Source: Ruania halotolerans
Lineage (GTDB): Bacteria > Actinomycetota > Actinomycetes > Actinomycetales > Beutenbergiaceae
NCBI RefSeq assembly: GCF_021049285.1
Contig: NZ_CP088017.1
Coordinates: 1,747,380-1,811,379, forward strand
Reading direction: 5' to 3'
Length of the DNA: 64,000 nucleotides
Within the stretch, counting starts at the first letter, position 1. The number at the start of each line of letters is the position of its first letter. Both the position numbers and the translations under genes were made by a program. Below the pieces are notes generated by a model. The model was not told the origin of the DNA and searched no databases. It saw only the letters and a program-made list of their open reading frames with translations. Shown here piece by piece: positions 60,580-64,000 of this stretch.

Positions 60580-61679
60580 CAGAGCACCACCACCGAACGC
60601 AGGACGTCACCGTGGTGCATCTTCTCGAAGGCTGCCTCCACACCGTCGATGCCGATCTCCTCGGTGACGAAGGCATCCAGGTCCAGCCGGCCCTGCCGGT
60701 ACAGGTCCACCAGCATGGGGAAGTCCCGGCTGGGCAGACAGTCCCCGTACCAACTCGACTTCAGCGCCCCGCCGCGGCCAAACACATCGATCAGCGGGAT
60801 CTCGGGGACCTGCATATCCGGGGTGGGAACGCCCACCAGAACGAGCGTGCCAGCCAGGTCGCGGGCGTAGAACGCCTGCTTCCAGGTCTCGGGCCGGCCG
60901 ACGGCTTCGATCACCACATCCGCCCCCTCGGCGCCGGGATAGGTCTGGGCGCTGATCCGCTTGATCGCCTCCACCGGGTCTTCCTGGGATGAGTCGACAG
61001 TGTGCGTGGCGCCGAGGGTTCTCGCCTTCTCGAGCTTCTTGGGATCGATGTCCACGGCGATGATCGGGCTCGCGCCGGCCAACGCGGAACCGGCGATCGC
61101 TGCCGCACCCACACCACCGCAACCGATCACGGCCACGGACTTGCCACGCGTCACGGCGCCAGTGTTGATGGCTGCGCCGATTCCGGCCATCACGCCGCAT
61201 CCGAGCAGGCCGACCGCGGCCGGGCGAGCCTCGGCATCGACCTTCGTGCACTGCCCGGCCGCGACGAGGGTCTTGTCCGCGAAGGCTCCGATCCCGAGCG
61301 CCGGGCTCAACTCGGTGCCGTCCTCGAGCGTCATCTTCTGGGTGGCGTTGTGGGTGGCGAAGCAGTACTGCGCCTGGCCACGGTTGCAGGCGCGGCACTG
61401 ACCGCACACGGCACGCCAGTTGAGCACCACGAAATCGCCGGGAGCCACGGAGGTCACACCTTCGCCGACCGACTCGACCACACCGGCCGCCTCGTGGCCG
61501 AGCAGGAACGGGAACTCGTCGTTGATGCCGCCCTCGCGGTAGTGCAGGTCGGTGTGGCACACCCCGCACGCCTGGATCGCCACCACTGCCTCACCCGGCC
61601 CGGGGGCGGGCACATTGATCGTGACCAACTCCACCGGGGCGCCCTGACTCCGTGCGATCACGGCTTTGACCTGCTGCAT
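60579..61679 (-). CDS. mscR: S-(hydroxymethyl)mycothiol dehydrogenase
   Basis: The 366-residue zinc alcohol dehydrogenase-family protein has catalytic-zinc motif [21 protein letters not shown] (His62), the structural zinc set C92, C95, C98 and C106, and the NAD-binding [14 protein letters not shown]. The pattern is that of MscR/AdhE2, which oxidises the formaldehyde-mycothiol adduct to S-formylmycothiol and can reduce S-nitrosomycothiol. ATG 61679 has GAGGGG 5 nt upstream. Its presence implies mycothiol, a thiol of Actinomycetota. Confidence 0.88.
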   Translation of the reverse strand: MQQVKAVIARSQGAPVELVTINVPAPGPGEAVVAIQACGVCHTDLHYREGGINDEFPFLLGHEAAGVVESVGEGVTSVAPGDFVVLNWRAVCGQCRACNRGQAQYCFATHNATQKMTLEDGTELSPALGIGAFADKTLVAAGQCTKVDAEARPAAVGLLGCGVMAGIGAAINTGAVTRGKSVAVIGCGGVGAAAIAGSALAGASPIIAVDIDPKKLEKARTLGATHTVDSSQEDPVEAIKRISAQTYPGAEGADVVIEAVGRPETWKQAFYARDLAGTLVLVGVPTPDMQVPEIPLIDVFGRGGALKSSWYGDCLPSRDFPMLVDLYRQGRLDLDAFVTEEIGIDGVEAAFEKMHHGDVLRSVVVL

Positions 61680-61788
61680 GACGTCCCCTCTCACCGGTGA
61701 CTGAGTCTCACGACCGACCCTATCGGCGCCGCCTCCCAGCCGATACCGCTGTACCGACTCCCTATCGACTCCCCACCTCTCGCCGAAC

Positions 61789-61833
61789 GCTGACTTCTGC
61801 GGCGAATCTCCGGCGGATGCCGCACAAGTCAGC
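61789..61833. other. long hairpin in intergenic region
   Basis: The left arm (61789-61803) and right arm (61819-61833) pair over 14 bp with one C-C mismatch (GCTGACTT/AAGTCAGC, then TGCGGC/GCCGCA). The loop is 15 nt. It lies midway in the 389-nt gap between divergent genes, more than 100 nt from either start. A REP-like element, a terminator of an unseen small RNA, or a leader structure are all possible. Confidence 0.5.
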
Positions 61834-61891
61834 GTCCGGCGCGGACTCGAGGGGCCTGATCGGCCGCACTGCGAAATATGTGCACGGCGAG

Positions 61892-61921
61892 TTGCTTATT
61901 GCTCCCCGGTGCGGATAAGTT
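61892..61921 (+). promoter_or_regulatory. promoter of the iron-siderophore import operon
   Basis: TTGCTT (61892-61897) and TAAGTT (61916-61921) are spaced 18 nt apart. The -10 element abuts the iron box. Confidence 0.45.
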
Positions 61922-61938
61922 CGGCAAGGCAAACCTCA
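61920..61938. promoter_or_regulatory. IdeR/DtxR-type iron box
   Basis: The 19-nt site TTCGGCAAGGCAAACCTCA matches the IdeR/DtxR consensus TTAGGTTAGGCTAACCTAA at 14 positions, including the AGGC-AACCT core. It overlaps the predicted -10 end, so iron-bound regulator would repress the downstream siderophore importer. Confidence 0.65.
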
Positions 61939-62068
61939 CCTGCGCTGTACGAGACGGGCCCGTCTGGACTCGCAACGGGTGCTCCGCCGTCGGCAGGTGC
62001 GAGGACGCCTGACGAACTCCCTGAACACTGCACGGCCGCGGTACCGCCCGCGGCAGAGGAAGGACACC

Positions 62069-63118
62069 ATGTTCCGCGTTTCACCTCGTGGCGCCATCGC
62101 CGCGGCCGCCCTGGTCGCCGTCGGCCTCGCCGGCTGCTCCGGCGCAGCCGATTCCACCGACAATGACTCGGAGGAGACCACGGCCACAGAGTCCGGCGAG
62201 TGGACTCCCATCACCGTTGAGCACGCTCTCGGCACCACCACGATTGAGGAGCAGCCTGAGCGGGTGGCTGCGATCGGCTGGGCGAACCACGAGGTGGCGC
62301 TGGCTCTCGGAATCGTGCCCGTCGGCATGCCGCTGACCGCCTGGGGCGATGACGACGACAACGGTGTGCACCCGTGGGTGGAGGCCAAGCTGGACGAGCT
62401 CGGCGCCGAGATGCCCGTGCTGTACGACGAGACCGATGGCATCGACTTCGAGGCCGTGGCTGACTCCGATCCCGACGTGATCCTCGCCGCATACTCCGGG
62501 CTCTCCCAGGACGACTACGACACGCTCTCCGAGATCGCCCCCGTGGCGGCTTACCCGGAGACCGCCTGGGGTACGCCGTGGCGCGAGATCATCGAGGTCA
62601 ACGCCACCGCGCTCGGCCTGGCCGAGGAGGGTGACGCCCTGGTCACCGAGCTCGAGGAGAAGATCGCCGCCGCCGTGGCCGAGTACCCCGAGCTGGAGGG
62701 TGCCACCGCGATGATGGTCACCCATGTGGATCCCTCGGACCTGAGTGAAGTCAACTTCTACAACGCCTATGACACCCGCACCCAGTTCTTCGAGGACCTG
62801 GGCATGACGATCCCGGCCAGCCTCCAGGAGGTCTCGACTGACCCGACCGTCTGGAATGGCAGCGTCAGCACCGAACAGGCCGACATCTTCGACGATGTGG
62901 ACGTGTTCGTGACCTACGGCGGCCAGGAGCTCATCGACGCCCTCGAGGCCGACCCGTTGCTCTCCCAACTGCCCGCCGTGGCGAATGACGCCGTGGTGAA
63001 CCTCGACGGTGACTCACCGCTCGGCACTGCCGCGAACCCCACACCGCTCCAGGTGGCCGAGACCGACCTGGTGGAGCAGTACGTGGCGCTCCTCGCCGGC
63101 GCCGCCGCCAACGGCTAA
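62069..63118 (+). CDS. iron-siderophore-binding lipoprotein (FecB/FhuD type)
   Basis: The 349-residue protein has a lipoprotein signal with lipobox GLAGC (Cys23) and the Peripla_BP_2 fold: ITVEHALGTTTIEEQPERVAAIGW, DPDVILAAYSGLSQDDYDTLSEIAPVAAYPE and IFDDVDVFVTYGGQ. It binds ferric siderophores outside the membrane and passes them to the FecCD-type permease that follows. AAGGA lies about 5 nt before the ATG. An iron box and promoter lie upstream. Confidence 0.92.
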   Translation: MFRVSPRGAIAAAALVAVGLAGCSGAADSTDNDSEETTATESGEWTPITVEHALGTTTIEEQPERVAAIGWANHEVALALGIVPVGMPLTAWGDDDDNGVHPWVEAKLDELGAEMPVLYDETDGIDFEAVADSDPDVILAAYSGLSQDDYDTLSEIAPVAAYPETAWGTPWREIIEVNATALGLAEEGDALVTELEEKIAAAVAEYPELEGATAMMVTHVDPSDLSEVNFYNAYDTRTQFFEDLGMTIPASLQEVSTDPTVWNGSVSTEQADIFDDVDVFVTYGGQELIDALEADPLLSQLPAVANDAVVNLDGDSPLGTAANPTPLQVAETDLVEQYVALLAGAAANG

Positions 63119-63127
63119 GGAGACTCC

Positions 63128-64000
63128 ATCAGCACGGCCACCGCCACGCCACCCGCCGCAGCCGGATCTGCCACAGGCACACTCCAGCGCTCGCGGCGGG
63201 TGCGCGTGCTTGCCCTCTGCGCCCTGACGGCGGCCCTGCTCGCAGTCATGGTCGTCTCCGTGGCGTACGGGTCACGTGAGGTGAGCATGGAGGACATCCT
63301 TGCGGCGCTGGGCGGATCGACGGAGGGTTTCGACCACGGCGCCGTCGCACGCCGGATCCCGCGCACCGTGATGGCGGTCCTTGCCGGTGCAGGTCTGGCG
63401 GTCTCCGGTGCGGTGATGCAGGGCGTCACGCGGAACCCGCTGGCCGATCCGGGCATTCTCGGCGTGACCACCGGGGCGTCGCTGGCCGTGGTGATCGGGT
63501 TGGCCTGGTTCGGGCTGGCCAGCGCCACCTCGTACATCCTGTTCGCGATCATCGGAGCCGGCGCCACCGCCACCTTCGTCTACCTCGTGGGCTCGCTCGG
63601 CCGGGAGGGAGCCACTCCGCTGAAGTTGGCGCTCGCCGGGGCGGCCACCGCCGCCGCGCTCGCCTCACTCGTCACCGCCGTGGTGCTGCCCCGCCGGGAC
63701 ATCGCCGAAGGTGCCACGTCCTGGCAGATCGGGGGCGTCGGCGGCGCCACGGCCGCGTCGATCAGCACCGTACTGCCATTCCTCGTGGTCGGGTTCGGCA
63801 TCTGCCTGCTGATGGCGAAGGGGCTGAACACGCTCGCCCTCGGGGACGAACTCGCCGCCGGGCTGGGGGAGCGGGTGGCGGTGACCCGGGGGGTGGCCGC
63901 CTTCGGTGCCGTGGTGCTGGCCGGTGCCGTGACCGCCGTGACCGGGCCGATCGGTTTCGTCGGGCTCGTGGTGCCGCACGCGTGCCGCATGCTCGCGGGT
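63128..64000 (+). CDS. FecCD-family iron-siderophore ABC permease (3' end outside window), apparent ATC start
   Basis: 291 codons are visible and the frame stays open at the edge. The protein has helices such as VLALCALTAALLAVMVVSVAYG and the family patterns VARRIPRTVMAVLAGAGLAVSGAVMQGVTRNPLADPGILGVTTGASLAVV and VTGPIGFVGLVVPHACR. The first in-frame codon after the binding-protein stop with a proper site is ATC at 63128 (AAGGAG, then 5 nt); the predicted sequence then reads M-STATATPPAAAGS, a normal-looking N-terminus. The only standard alternative is GTG 63200, which sits right at the first helix and lacks a good site. It forms a siderophore channel with a second permease presumably beyond the edge. 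Confidence 0.88.
   Translation, partial: MSTATATPPAAAGSATGTLQRSRRVRVLALCALTAALLAVMVVSVAYGSREVSMEDILAALGGSTEGFDHGAVARRIPRTVMAVLAGAGLAVSGAVMQGVTRNPLADPGILGVTTGASLAVVIGLAWFGLASATSYILFAIIGAGATATFVYLVGSLGREGATPLKLALAGAATAAALASLVTAVVLPRRDIAEGATSWQIGGVGGATAASISTVLPFLVVGFGICLLMAKGLNTLALGDELAAGLGERVAVTRGVAAFGAVVLAGAVTAVTGPIGFVGLVVPHACRMLAG

Noticed and set aside
2-64000. tRNA, rRNA, CRISPR array, insertion sequence or prophage genes
   Set aside because: I looked for repeat-spacer patterns, transposase-like proteins and phage-type proteins and saw none; tRNA detection by eye is not reliable, so a tRNAscan-type search would be needed to be sure.

Overview
This 64 kb window is high-GC, gene-dense DNA from an actinobacterium. 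The signs are GTG and TTG starts, pervasive 4-base start/stop overlaps, mycothiol-type formaldehyde detoxification, an IdeR/DtxR-like iron box, LAETG (class E sortase) anchors, and several promoters placed for leaderless transcripts. The flavour is that of a soil or plant-associated Micrococcales member (Ruaniaceae or Beutenbergiaceae-like). That placement is inference only. I saw no tRNA, rRNA, CRISPR array, prophage or insertion sequence.

Most of the window is a string of sugar-catabolic loci, each with its own regulator. Locus A (2974-10862): a DeoR regulator and a GH4 6-phospho-glycosidase diverge from a PfkB kinase, a PHP-type CehA/McbA metallohydrolase and a carbohydrate ABC importer. 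A LacI regulator (11035-12054) then faces an unusual glycosidase-like barrel fused to a sulfatase-modifying-factor-like domain (12228-14222), with a clear promoter and palindromic operator between them. Locus F (14963-23712): a 1285-residue secreted quinoprotein-type sugar dehydrogenase and a complete Liv-type ABC importer (binding protein, two permeases, two ATPases) share GGAAAGCGCTTTCC-like operators.

Locus B (24960-30279): a GH43 lipoprotein, an ABC importer and a LacI regulator. Locus C (31290-40567): an AraC/XylR-type regulator diverging from an importer operon with three Gfo/Idh/MocA dehydrogenases, an SDR and a YesL-like membrane protein. Two G-quadruplex-forming tracts lie just before its binding-protein gene. 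Locus D (40590-48874): an importer, an FAD-dependent oxidoreductase and a LacI regulator, divergent from a wall-anchored beta-propeller glycosidase, with a perfect 14-bp inverted repeat between. Locus E (51793-59252): a DeoR regulator diverging from an importer, a class II ketose-bisphosphate aldolase, an ADP-dependent-type sugar kinase and a class I phosphomannose isomerase. These encode a nearly complete route from hexose phosphate to triose phosphates.

The five CUT1-type sugar importers (A to E) all lack an ATPase gene and presumably share one encoded elsewhere. The remaining genes are a methyltransferase, a Tat-exported phosphodiesterase, a truncated globin, two MFS exporters, an Asp/Glu racemase-family protein, a DUF2255 protein, a DUF6318-like lipoprotein, a metallo-beta-lactamase-fold hydrolase paired with mycothiol-dependent formaldehyde dehydrogenase, and the start of an iron-siderophore ABC importer. 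The permease of that importer appears to begin with a rare ATC codon and runs off the right edge. The left edge cuts an LAETG-anchored surface protein.
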